A DNA stretch of 64,000 nt from Drosophila pseudoobscura. Its lineage: Eukaryota > Arthropoda > Insecta > Diptera > Drosophilidae. The position numbers were made by a program, and so were the translations under genes. The notes under the pieces are model-generated. The model worked only from the letters and a program-made list of their open reading frames with translations, had not been told where the DNA came from and ran no database searches. Positions 53,681-63,599 of this stretch are shown piece after piece; positions within the stretch are counted from its first letter, which is position 1, and each line of letters starts with the position of its first letter. Location: NCBI RefSeq assembly GCF_009870125.1, contig NC_046683.1:34611869-34675868 (forward strand), in the 5' to 3' direction.

Positions 53681-54221
53681 GTATCCAGGGGCAGGTGGGC
53701 AGGTCTTCTAGGGTTCGCTGTATGGTGTCGGTAGGTTGCCGGGAAAGAGCGTCTGCTACGACGTTCTGGCTTCCGCGTCGGTAAAGCACGTCGAAGCGAT
53801 ACTGTTGGAGTTCCAGAGCCCAACGAGCGATGCGACCGGTCGGGTTATTGATCGAGTTTAACCACTTCAAAGCGAGATGGTCGGTGATGACGTCGAAGTG
53901 GTAACCCTCCAGGTAGCATCGCAATTTCCTGATGGCCCAGACGATGGCTAAGCATTCCTTTTCCGTGGCCGAGTAGTTTTCTTCTGCTTTCAAGAGCCTT
54001 CGGCTAGCGTAGGCTATGACCCTCTCCTCTCCGCGGATCTGTTGCGTCAGGACTGCCCCTAGACCGTAGGCGCTTGCGTCAGTTTGTAGAGCGAACCTCT
54101 CCGTGAAATCCGGGCAGGCTAAGACGGGTGCTTGGGTTAACTTCTCCTTCAACTCCTCGAAAGCGGCCTGCTGTTCGTCACTCCAGATCCACCTTTTCTC
54201 CTTCTTCAAGAGGCTAGTCAT
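53681..54221 (-). pseudogene. pol: Ulysses-like RNase H (Pol middle part)
   Basis: Continues Pol after a 4-nt insertion near 54230 that shifts frame. RNase H motifs: F-A-L-Q-T-D-A-S-A-Y-G-L-G, A-T-E-K-E-C-L-A-I-V-W, V-I-T-D-H-L-A-L-K-W-L, R-I-A-R-W-A-L-E-L-Q and V-V-A-D-A-L-S-R. It runs into the nested element at L-E-D-L-P-T-C-P-W-I, and Pol resumes at 48249. Confidence 0.88.
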
Positions 54222-54234
54222 AGGTTGTACAAGT

Positions 54235-56568
54235 TTAGGTTGCGAAGTTTGGGACGAACCTCCGGTACCACGATGCCATTCCTAGGCATCGTCGAAGCTC
54301 CTTTATCGAACTTGGTGGGGCCAACTTCCGGACGGCGACGATCTTATCTGGGTCGGTGTGTATACCCCGCTCACTAATGACATGTCCCAGATATGCGATG
54401 CTTTTCTGGAAAAAACTGCATTTCTTTTGGTTTAATCTTAGATTGGCTTCCCGCAGTCTTCGGAAAACCTCTCGCAGATGGTCGACGTGTTCTTCCAGTG
54501 CCGCTCCGATGACAATGATATCGTCGAGGTAAGCAAAGGCGTTGGGTTCCATCTGTGGTCCGATGACGCTGTCCAAGGCCCGCTGGAATGTAGCCGATGC
54601 TGAGTGTAGTCCGAACGGCATCACCTTCCAATGGAAGAGTCCTCGGCCCGGAACGGTGAAGGCGGTGCATTCTCGGCTCCCCTCGGCCATAGAGATCTGC
54701 CAATACCCGTTCTTGAGGTCCAACGTCGAGATGTAACGCGCGTTACGGAGCCTCTCGATGATGTGGTTGATCCTGGGCAGCGGGTAGGCGTCGGGTATCG
54801 ATTGCGCGTTGAGCTGTCGGTAGTCTACGCACATCCGCATCTCGCCTGTCTTCTTTCCCACCAGTACGATGGGTGCACTGTGTGGGCTTTTTGAAGCTTC
54901 TATCCGTCCGTCTAGCAGCAACTCGTCGACCTGAGCATTGATAATTTTCTGCATGGCCGGATTCTTGGGGAAGTACCTCTGCTTTATCGGCTTGTCGTCC
55001 TTCAGGGTGATGGTATGCTCGGCTATGTGAGACACGCCCTTCAATCCCTCGAACTTGGCCAATTCTTGCTTCAAGAACTCGGCTACCCACGGCGGTAGGG
55101 GTGGTTCGATGATGGGGGCTGTCGGTGGCGAGATTTCTTCGAGCGGGGCACAGGTTATGACGGCGAGGTTTACGGCGATAGGGTTAGTCGAGCCTGACCT
55201 TCGAAAAGGGTTGCGTTGTCGACCGGCCGCGGCATCGGCTAAAGGGGCGGGTTGATAATCCGTTGGGGGGTTAGACGCGAGGTGGTCTACCTCGACCCGT
55301 CCATGTCCTTCAGGGCCGTCGTCTTCCAGGCGTAACGGGTCGTGTTGTGGAGCGAGGCTGGTTTCCTGCGGGGTCGTTTGCACTGGCTGCGCCGCACGGC
55401 TGGGCATGTCTGATTTGGCTCGCGTCGATCGGGTTATATTTTTAGCGCCGCCGGGTCCGTCTCGGTCGGGGCTTTGATGCGTTGTCCTTGTATCGTTGCT
55501 GGGTCTGGCGTGGTCGCAGCTTAGAAGCGTTGTCCTTGTATTGCGGCTGGGTCTGGCGTGGTCGAAACTTGGAAGCGCTGTCCTGATGTCACTTCTGGTT
55601 CTGGCGTGGTCGAGGCTTAGAAGCGTTGTCCTGTTAGGGATACTCTGGGTGGTTTTCGAGGCAGACGGACTGGCCCTGGGTGCGTCCGGCGGTGTCGCAG
55701 TCGTCTCCGGCGTGGTTTCGTTACTCTGGGTGTTCTTCGGGGCGGACGGACTGGCCCTGGGTGTGTCCAGCGGTGTCGCAGTCGTCTCTGTCGTAGCTTC
55801 GTTGATGATTCTGGCGTGGTCGTATCGAATCGTGGGTTGGGTTCGGGTTACGTTGCTGGGTCTGGCGGGTTCGAGATCCTGGTGCGTTGTCACTGGTACA
55901 TTGCTGGGTCTGGCGGGTTCGAGATTCTGGTGCGTTGTCACTGTTACGTTGCTGGGTCTGGCGGGTTCGAGATTCTGGTGCGTTTTCACTGTTACGTTGC
56001 TGGGTCTGGCGTGGTCGGGATTCTGGTGCGTTGTCACTGGTACATTGCGGGGTCTGGCGGGTTCGAGACTCTGGTGCGTTGGTTTCGTCCGGTGGGTCGC
56101 TGTAGGATTGGTCGAGGGGGTAGGAGCAGCGGATGCCGTCGCTGGACGTTCGTCACTAAAAGTAACCATGCGGGGCCGAGTCGAGGATGATGTGGGGATC
56201 GGGTTGGTTTCCCGGATCGCCCGCTGGGTCAACTGCAAGTACGCTCGGCCGCATTGTATTGTGGTCTGGACGCCGCAAAGGAAATCGAGCCCCAGTATGA
56301 TGTCGTCCACTACCATGGGTAGGACTAATAGAATCACCCGCGTTTCCTGTTGATCCAGACGTACCTTGACCGAAACTGCTTGCGTCACCTCCTTTGCTGT
56401 ACCGTCTGCCAGGCGGACGGTAGTCCTTATATTCCGTGCGTTCCCTCCGGTACTTACTTCATGAGCGATGCGCTGACTGACGAACGACCGCGTCGCTCCT
56501 GTGTCGAGGGTAGCTGTGAGCGGTACTCCTTCGATGGTTACTAGCGCGGCGATCCTGCCTCCTTCCAA
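54235..56568 (-). pseudogene. pol: Ulysses-like Pol, protease and RT part (777 codons open)
   Basis: Open frame counted from a TTG at 56568, but it stays open upstream and overlaps the end of gag in the -1 frame (S-P-L-V-R-E-P-I-G), so a -1 frameshift from gag is likely. Protease: T-L-D-T-G-A-T-R-S-F near residue 18. Residues about 130-500 are a long Thr/Pro/Arg/Asn-rich linker with repeats of T-H-Q-N-L-E-P-A-R-P-S-N-V. RT: H-S-A-P-I-V-L-V-G-K-K-T, L-D-L-K-N-G-Y-W-Q-I, M-P-F-G-L-H-S-A-S-A-T-F and Y-L-D-D-I-I-V near 680. The frame ends at F-V-P-N-F-A-T because of 4 extra nt. The sister element keeps F-A-T-L-V-Q-P here, which identifies the insertion. Confidence 0.88.
55490..56100. repeat. Coding repeats in the Ulysses-like PR-RT linker
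   Basis: Plus-strand units like GTTGCTGGGTCTGGCG(G/T)G recur irregularly every 48-66 bp and encode minus-strand A-R-P-S-N-V-T-V type repeats. There are at least eight degenerate copies in two groups (55490-55625 and 55850-56080). Confidence 0.75.
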
Positions 56569-56624
56569 ACTTAAGGGATGAGTTACTCCAGGGGGCCCTG
56601 GAGGTATGTCTCCGATCGGTTCCC

Positions 56625-57917
56625 TTACGAGCGGAGACTCGGTCCGTTTCCCGACTCGGACAGCCTACAGCAGTCGATCGTCCGGATGCCGCGGCGACCA
56701 CACTCCCAACAGAATAACACTCGCCGATTCCTGCATGAACTGCTGAAATGACCTTCCTCTCCGCAATTCCGACAGGCCCGGCGTGTGTTCACCGGCGGAT
56801 CTCCATCCTGGGTCACTACGCGGCTGGCCGTCTCGGCGCTCCGGGAGGGCCCGGTGTCGTCTGGAGGAGCCTGCTGCGGGGTGGCTAATCCGGGTCCTTG
56901 GTATGATGTCGTTCTGGGTTTCGTATCTGGGCGGTCGTAAGCGTGGCGGGTTTGTTCGCGGTCCCGCGTTGTCTCGTATGCTACTACCAATTGGGTCAGT
57001 TCTCGCAACGTCTCGAACTCATGTCTACGGGTGAACAGTTGGTATTCCGGCCGAAGGTTCTCGTAGATCCTGTTCAGCTCCCTGTCTGGAGTATACTGAG
57101 CTCGTTGCATCATGAGTCGGAGGTCGATCAAGTAGTCCTGAAAGGCTTCTCGGGGTCGTTGGTGACGGGAGCGGATCGTATCTTCCAAGCGCTGAAAGTA
57201 TCGCGGGGGTAGGAAGAACTCCAAGAACTCTTTCCGGAACTCGGTCCACGGCTTGCCTTGCATCTGGAACGTCCTAAACCATCCTTCTGCCTTGCCAGTT
57301 AGTAGCCCGGAGATGGCTCGCGGCAGTTGTGCTGGACTCCCGCCATGTGAGTCGACCCTTTCTTCCAACCGTTCGATGAAAGCCAGCGCATCCGAGTGTC
57401 CGTCGAACTTCAGGCCCCAATTGCGCAGCTTATCGGCGAGGGCGGCGAAGGAGATTTCTTCCCTTCCGGGTCGCGAAGTTCCGGCTTCCTCGGGGAAGCG
57501 GTGCTGGTAGTGATTATCACCATGTCGTCGGTCGGTCGTGGCTTCAAGCCGGCTAGAGTCACTGTACCCAGGACCTTGAGCTGCGCGCGGGAACTCGGGA
57601 ATTACGATGGATAGGGGCTGTTCCGCACAGATCCCTTCCTTCTGTTCACGTTGACTCGGTCCCGGCGACGTGGACGTGTTCCTCGGGTTCCTCGGGCTGG
57701 GCGCGCTGTCGAAGACCGTTCCGAGCTCTTCGATCCGCTTTTCGATCGCCGTCGGATGCTCGCCGCGCGAGATGAAGGCCGAGATCCGGCTGCGCAGTTC
57801 GTCCACTGTCCCGGTTTCACCGAGGCCGAATTCGACGGCGATGGCCTGCAATTCGTCCTTGCGCCGATACGAAATCCACTGTACCCCCATGTCGAAGCAC
57901 GGTGGTCGAACTGGCAC
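56625..57917 (-). CDS. gag: Ulysses-like Gag (430 aa)
   Basis: Intact minus-strand ORF from the ATG at 57917 (M-P-V-R-P-P-C-F-D-M) to a TAA at 56625. The N-terminal region includes a SAP-like stretch (L-Q-A-I-A-V-E-F-G-L, about 15-55) and a Ser/Pro-rich linker. The retroviral-type capsid domain (about 160-310) has W-G-L-K-F-D-G-H, G-K-A-E-G-W-F-R-T-F, F-R-K-E-F-L-E-F-F and Q-R-P-R-E-A-F-Q-D-Y. The C-terminus carries C-R-N-C-G-E-E-G-H-F..C and a second cluster C-W-E-C-G..C-C (about 385-420). Pol follows in the -1 frame and overlaps the stop. It is undamaged although pol is broken. Confidence 0.88.
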   Translation of the reverse strand: MPVRPPCFDMGVQWISYRRKDELQAIAVEFGLGETGTVDELRSRISAFISRGEHPTAIEKRIEELGTVFDSAPSPRNPRNTSTSPGPSQREQKEGICAEQPLSIVIPEFPRAAQGPGYSDSSRLEATTDRRHGDNHYQHRFPEEAGTSRPGREEISFAALADKLRNWGLKFDGHSDALAFIERLEERVDSHGGSPAQLPRAISGLLTGKAEGWFRTFQMQGKPWTEFRKEFLEFFLPPRYFQRLEDTIRSRHQRPREAFQDYLIDLRLMMQRAQYTPDRELNRIYENLRPEYQLFTRRHEFETLRELTQLVVAYETTRDREQTRHAYDRPDTKPRTTSYQGPGLATPQQAPPDDTGPSRSAETASRVVTQDGDPPVNTRRACRNCGEEGHFSSSCRNRRVLFCWECGRRGIRTIDCCRLSESGNGPSLRS

Positions 57918-59042
57918 TTCGAAGTCTTTCGCGTTTCCGACGGTAGTATCACGTATTGACCCTCCGGTAGAGTCTTTTTCTTAGGTAACGCGCTGAATAC
58001 CGGAGTCCTTGGGGTTAGTCACGGAAGCACGGCGTAGGCACGGTTAACACGGTTGTACAGTGGGGCGTCCTTGGAGTCCTTGCTGTTTGGGGTCCTGGTC
58101 GATGGTCGTGGTTGTCGTCGGTCTTTATAGTAGCCTGAGGATCGACCCTTGCTAGGCCGGTCGATGGTCCTTGCTATCGCTGTCCTTGGAATTGTCCTGA
58201 CTGTTGATCCTTGCTGGGCCGGTCAATAGTCCTTGCTATCGTTGTCCTTGGAATTGTCCTTGTCGTCCTGGTCGTGATGGGTTCGTTGATTTAAGCGCTG
58301 GATCTCGTCTCGTGTTGATGGCTGGACGCTGACCGATCACTTTGAAGGCTGGGCATTTACTCTCTGCTTCGAACGCCGGGCACTGACTGCTTGAATGCTG
58401 GATACTGACTGCTTCTCGCTGACGCCGGGCACTGACTGCTTGAACGCTGGATACTGACTGCTCTTCGCTGACGCCGGGCACTGACTGCTTGAACGCTGGA
58501 TACTGACTGCTTCTCGCTGACGCCGGGCACTGACTGCTTGAACGCTGGATACTGACTGCTTCTCGCAGACACCGGGCACTGACTGCTTCTCGCTGACGCC
58601 GGGCACTGACTGCTTGAACGCTGGATACTGAGTCCGACATATATAGCCGGGACGGTCGGTCTACGGGAGGGTTCCGATACTCGTTCGGCGTCTACAGCTC
58701 ACGACTCGCTGCTCGCCGCGTGCGTGTCGCTCTCTTTCTTGCGATCTCTGCCCAGCTTCGGCTCGGTTCTCTTTCTCTGCCGTCTCGCCACGGCGTTCTC
58801 CTCCTCGTGTGGGCTCGGCGGCCACGTGCTGACGCTATTGCTAGGGAGGTTAGGGAAGCCAGTCTCGGCTGTACGTGAATAATGGGCGACCTCACGTGCG
58901 GTTTTCCAGAGATATACAGCTATTCTTGGCCTAATGATTCCGACTGGCCATGCTTGCGCGTGGTACAGTCCCGATTCCTTCTGCTACTCGTTTTCTGATC
59001 AACTGTTCTACTGAGCGCCCCAAAACATAACGGCATCCCGGA
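57918..59042 (-). other. Leader of the Ulysses-like element with tandem repeats
   Basis: About 1.1 kb between PBS and gag. It holds a 49-bp tandem array (58360-58625), a duplicated block near 58140-58265 (GGTCCTTGCTATCG and GGAATTGTCCT motifs) and a TATATAT motif near 58640 in either strand. The open frame through the 49-bp array (58236-58640, Ser/Gln/Val-rich) is periodic and is not called a gene. Confidence 0.6.
58360..58625. repeat. 49-bp tandem array in the leader
   Basis: GACGCCGGGCACTGACTGCT recurs at 58421, 58470, 58519 and, with one change, 58568, giving a 49-bp period over about five units, with partial units at both ends. Confidence 0.85.
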
Positions 59043-59060
59043 GTCCCTGCTCGGGCGCCA
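59043..59060 (-). other. Primer-binding site, tRNA-Lys(UUU)-like
   Basis: Minus-sense TGGCGCCCGAGCAGGGAC begins two bases after the 5' LTR. It has one G in place of A relative to the exact tRNA-Lys(UUU) complement. Confidence 0.85.
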
Positions 59061-59062
59061 TC

Positions 59063-61816
59063 TGTAAGGAAGCGATCCTGGGCTGGGGTACATATCTCAG
59101 TCTACTCCAGGGTCGAAATTACAGCAATATTTATAATTTGCCGGGACTCCGAGTTCGGGGCCGTCGACGGGACAGGGAGGCAATCCCCAGACAGGAGCGA
59201 CCGAGAGGAAAGGGAACAGTACGGGGCGCGGCAGTGGCAACCGCCGGACCGCGCTTACGTGGCCCTGTCGGACTAAGAATTACTAAGAGGGTCGGAGATA
59301 TCGGCAAGCATCGCCGGGAGGGCTTAGGCAATCGCCGGATAGCGCCCCCGGGATCCTGTCGAACTAAGAACTACTAGAAGGTCTTTGCTATGCGGGGATA
59401 CCGACAAATATCACCACGAGTACCTAGGCTATCGCCGGACAGCACTCGCGGGGGCCCCGTCGGACTAAGGATTACTACGAGGGTCGGAGATATCGGCAAG
59501 CATCGCCGGGAGGACTTAGGCAATCGCCGGACAGCGCTCCCGGGATCCTGTCAAACTAAGAACTACTGCGAAGGTCGTTGCTATGCGGGGATACCGACAA
59601 ATACCACCGCGAGTACTTAGGCTATCGCCGGACAGCACTCGCGGGGGCTCCGTCGGACTAAGAATTACTACGAGGGTCGGAGATATCGGCAAGTATCGCC
59701 GGGAGGACTTAGGCAACCGCCGGATAGCGCTCCCGGGATCCTGTCGAACTAAGAACTACTGCGAAGGTCGTTGCTATGCGGGGATACCGACAAATACCAC
59801 CGCGAGTACCTAGGCTATCGCCGGACAGCACTCGCGGGGGCCCCGTCGGACTAAGAATTACTACGAGGGTCGGAGATATCGGCAAGCATCGCCGGGAGGA
59901 CTTAGGCAATCGCCGGACAGCGCTCCCGGGATCCTGTCAAACTAAGAACTACTGCGAAGGTCGTTGCTATGCGGGGATACCGACAAATACCACCGCGAGT
60001 ACCTAGGCTATCGCCGGACAGCACTCGCGGGGGCTCCGTCGGACTAAGAATTACTACGAGGGTCGGAGATATCGTCAAGTATCGCCGGGAGGACTTAGGC
60101 AACCGCCGGATAGCGCTCCCGGGATCCTGTCAAACTAAGAACTACTGCGAAGGTCGTTGCTATGCGGGGATACCGACGAATACCACCGCGAGTACCTAGG
60201 CTATCGCCGGACAGCACTAACGGGGGCCCCGTCGGACTAAGAATTACTACGAGGGTCGGGGATATCGGCAAACATCGCCGGGAGGGCTTAGGCAATCGCC
60301 GGATAGCGCCCCCGGGATCTTGTCGAACTAAGAACTACTGCGGGATCACAAACTACTGGAGGGAATCATGCGGGGGGGACGCCAACAGTTGTCACCGAGA
60401 ACGCCTAGGCAATCGCCGGACAGCGGTCTCAGGATCCTGTTGGGCCACGAACTACTGGGGGAATCACGCGGGGGCCCCGACGGACTAAGAATTACTACGT
60501 GGGTGTAGCCAAAGAGGGAGACTCGGGCAAGAGGCGCGGGGAAGTGCGGAGAAGATGAAGCCCCTGGCATTCGGGTTCCCTAGCATATAGATTGTTGACG
60601 ACCAGGCTATGTTTTCGTTGTATTCGTTACATTTCACTTTATTCTTCTTTGGTTCCCTACCTATCGCACCGCTCAGCAGCCCGCATGCACGTCTTGAGAC
60701 TCGCTTACCCCTCTACTCCCACGCTCGTGCTTGGCGAAAGGCTCCTCTTTTCCCTGGGATTGCAGCGCCGGTGCAGGATCCCGCCTCCGTAAACGTAGTG
60801 TCGATGCCGGATCCTTCGCGCACTGTTGATCGCGTTAATGTCCAAGTAGTCCGCCACGTGTGTTCCTTTTCTTCTCGCGCGCCACTTAGGTTTTTTCTTC
60901 CGTCAACGCGTCCGATTCCTACCACTGCCTCTCATCTAACTAACTTCCCTTTTACGTTTTCCCAGCTTCAGAGCCGGCGTTCTGCTGGCTCTGCCGATCC
61001 AGCGTCGGCGTGGGCGGCTAGCGTCGTTATTTCCCCTCTCTTTTCCACTGCTGGGGCGTCGTTGCTGGATTTGATTGCCGCTCTCAGCGGCCCTCTTCTG
61101 CCGCTGCTGCGTTGATGCTGTCGGCTTGTCTTGTCAGCGCTTCTCCTCGGCCGCTGCTGCGTCGATGCTGTTGGCTTATCTTGTCAGCGCCTTCCTCTCT
61201 GCCGTGGCTGCGTCGATGCCGGCGGCTCGCTGGATCCCGTTGTTTTCCTCGTCTCCCTTTGGCCGCTGCTGCGTCGTTGTTGTTGTGTTATCTTGTCGAT
61301 GCTTCCCTCTCTGCCTGTTGCTGCGTCGATGCCGGCGGTTCGCTGGATCCCGTTGTTTTCCTCGTCTCTCTTTGGCCGCTGCTGCGTCGTTGTTGTTGTG
61401 TTATCTTGTCGATGCTTCCCTCTCTGCCTGTTGCTGCGTCGATGCCGGCGGCTCGCTGGATCCCGTTGTTTTCCTCGTCTCCCTTTGGCCGCTGCTGCGT
61501 CGTTGTTGTTGGGTCTTGGTTCTGGAAAGCCAGTGGCGTCCGCCGTGATCGCGACTTGCCCCCTTTTTACGAAAATAGTAAGCTACGTGGGGCTTAGAGA
61601 CCCCTCGGGCCGTATAATATAAAATTAATAACAAGTGGCCTTCGTGGCCTTCCCCCCTCCCCCTTAACCTAAAACTGAACAGTCAATGCTTAAACCTAGA
61701 AAATAAAAAGTCAAAAATCTTAATTCCAATGAAATAATTTCGGGTCCCTCCAGTGGGAAAATGCCGGCAAGATGATGGGTGGAAAAAAATGTGGGTGGAG
61801 CGTACGCTCCCTCACA
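59063..61816 (-). repeat. 5' LTR (2754 bp) of the Ulysses-like element
   Basis: Identical by eye to 42824-45577, including the 193-bp and 113-bp arrays. In minus sense it runs TGTGAGGGAGCG...CTTCCTTACA. A short palindrome GGAGCGTACGCTCC lies near its outer end (61797-61810). Confidence 0.9.
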
Positions 61817-61820
61817 GCGG
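61817..61820. repeat. Target-site duplication GCGG (right copy)
   Basis: Second copy of the 4-bp duplication flanking the Ulysses-like element (see 42820-42823). Confidence 0.85.
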
Positions 61821-61839
61821 AAAAGCTCCGGTTTTCCGC
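61817..61839. repeat. Hairpin at the insertion point
   Basis: GCGGAAAA and TTTTCCGC form a perfect 8-bp inverted repeat around a 7-nt loop. In the uninterrupted host element the GCGG used as target lies at the foot of this stem. Confidence 0.8.
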
Positions 61840-63599
61840 GACCCGGGTTTGGGATGTTTCAAAAATACCCGCGCGACCGGCGCGCGCGTGCTTTGTTTTC
61901 GACCGGGGTCCCTGGCGCCCTCTTTCGGTCTTGCGCCTGGCGCACCCAGTCCGTAGTCGCTGGCGTCCGTCTGGAGCACGAATTTCTTTGAGAAATCTGG
62001 GCATGCCAACACTGGGTCTGCTGTCAGCCGACTTTTTACGTCCTCGAACGCTTGTTGCTGCTCCGTTGACCATTCCCACTTGGCCTTCTTCTTCAGCAAA
62101 GTGCTGAGGGGCTGCACCAACGTGGCGAATCCCTTTACGAACCGCCTGTACCAGGAGGCCACGCCCAAGTATTGTCGTAGCTCCTTGACACTTGCTGGCG
62201 GCTGCAACTCCTTAATGGCCGCCACTTTCTCGGGATCGGTGCAGATTCCGTCTCCCGTTACCAAATGCCCCAAGTATCGTAGCTCTTTCCTAAAAAATTG
62301 ACACTTGTCCACATTTAGACGCAAGTTTGCGTTCTTTAACCGCCGAAAAACTTCTTCGAGGTTGCGCTTGTGCTCCTCCTCGGTACGGCCGATGACAATG
62401 ATGTCGTCTTGGTACGCAAACGCGTGTGGCATCATCTCGGGGCCTATCACCTGATCCAATGCCCTCTGGAACGTAGCCGAGGCTGAGTGGAGTCCGAAAG
62501 GCATCACCTTCCACTGGAACAGCCCTTTGCCGGGCACCGTGAACGCGGTGAATTTTCTACTGCCTACCTCCAGTGGTATCTGCCAATATCCGTCCTTTAA
62601 GTCTAAGCTACTAATGAACCGTGCCTCCCTGAGTTGGTCCAAAATATAGTCTATTCTTGGCATGGGGTATGCATCCTTGATGGACTTCGCGTTTATCTGT
62701 CTGAAGTCCACGCATAATCTCCACTTTCCCGTCTTCTTTTTGACCATCACGATGGGTGAACTGTACGGACTCTTCGATGGCTCAATGCACCCTCTTGCCA
62801 GCAGTTCGTCAACCTGTTGGTTGATTTCGGCTTGCATCTTGGGATTTTTGGGATAGTAACGCTGCTTGACCGGCTGGGCATCACTCATCGTGATCGTGTG
62901 TGTAGCTATCTTCGACACTCCCTTCAGTTCTCGGAACTCTTCCAACTCCTTTGCCAGGAAGTCTTCCACCGAACCCTCCTCCGCTCGCGTTCCGTCGGAT
63001 GCGGGCCCGACAGACCCTTCCGTGTTCGCTACCACCGCCACTGACAACTTCTCCTCCAACCGCCCCTGGCGGTGGCCTCTCGCAGGGATCACAACCCTGT
63101 GTCCCGCACAGGTCACCTCTGCTCCGACCGCGGTGAGGAAATCCCATCCCAGGACCAGCTCATCTATTACTCCGGGCATCACGAGAAACGGGATTGTAAC
63201 GATCTTGTCCCCGAAGGCCAACTCCACCTCGATCTGGGCGTTGATTTCCCGGCTGCGTCCGTCAGCCAGCCGCACCAGCTTCCTCGTTTCTTTCGGCTGC
63301 CTCTCTTCCCCCAGTCTATTCGCCGCCTCGCAGCTGATAAAACTGCTTGTCGCCCCGGTATCGACCGTTGCTTTCCAATTGCTGCCGGCGATCCTCACCA
63401 CCGCCGACAGCTGGACATCCTCCTCCGTGAGTTCTCCTACGAGCTTTGGGGGGCTTCGTCTTGCGACCCTGGCACGGCCCTCCGCGGCTTGGGTCGCGGG
63501 GCGTTTCCCGCTTTCGGGCAGCACTGCCATGTCGGGGCCCCTACCTTGCCGCACCTCCAGCAGAATGTTATAGGCCGGCCATTGCATGCTTGTGCCCAA
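61821..63599 (-). pseudogene. pol: Osvaldo/Ulysses-like Pol of the host element (protease-RT, truncated RNase H)
   Basis: Minus-strand frame overlapping gag (start region 63599). Protease: A-T-V-D-T-G-A-T-S-S-F. RT: S-S-P-I-V-M-V-K-K-K-T, S-L-D-L-K-D-G-Y-W-Q, M-P-F-G-L-H-S-A-S-A-T-F and Y-Q-D-D-I-I-V, where the second residue of the catalytic box is Gln rather than the usual Leu/Val/Met. RNase H starts (L-Q-T-D-A-S-D-Y-G-L-G) and is then replaced at about 61950 by a basic Pro/Arg-rich tail that runs into the young LTR. The rest of RNase H, integrase and any 3' ORF are deleted, because the purine tract and 3' LTR follow at once on the other side of the insertion. It is a defective derivative. 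Confidence 0.85.

Larger units (their letters stand above)
42824..61816 (-). mobile_element. Ulysses/Osvaldo-like Gypsy LTR retrotransposon, young, carrying a nested element
   Basis: Minus sense: 5' LTR 59063-61816, tRNA-Lys-like PBS 59043-59060, a leader of about 1.1 kb with tandem repeats, gag, pol, a 3' accessory ORF, purine tract, 3' LTR 42824-45577. Without the nested 48254-53680 element it is about 13.6 kb. LTRs of 2754 bp with TG...CA ends appear identical throughout, which implies a recent insertion. The flanking GCGG duplication is intact. Pol nevertheless contains two small frame breaks. Very long LTRs and two-knuckle Gag recall Ulysses and Osvaldo of other Drosophila; the clade call is by motif. 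Confidence 0.85.

Noticed and set aside
55496..56353. Plus-strand 285-aa Trp/Gly/Val-rich frame resembling a membrane protein
   Set aside because: Antisense of the repetitive PR-RT linker; hydrophobicity is a by-product of the complementary codons.
58236..58640. 134-aa Ser/Gln/Val repeat protein
   Set aside because: Driven by the 49-bp non-coding tandem array in the retrotransposon leader.
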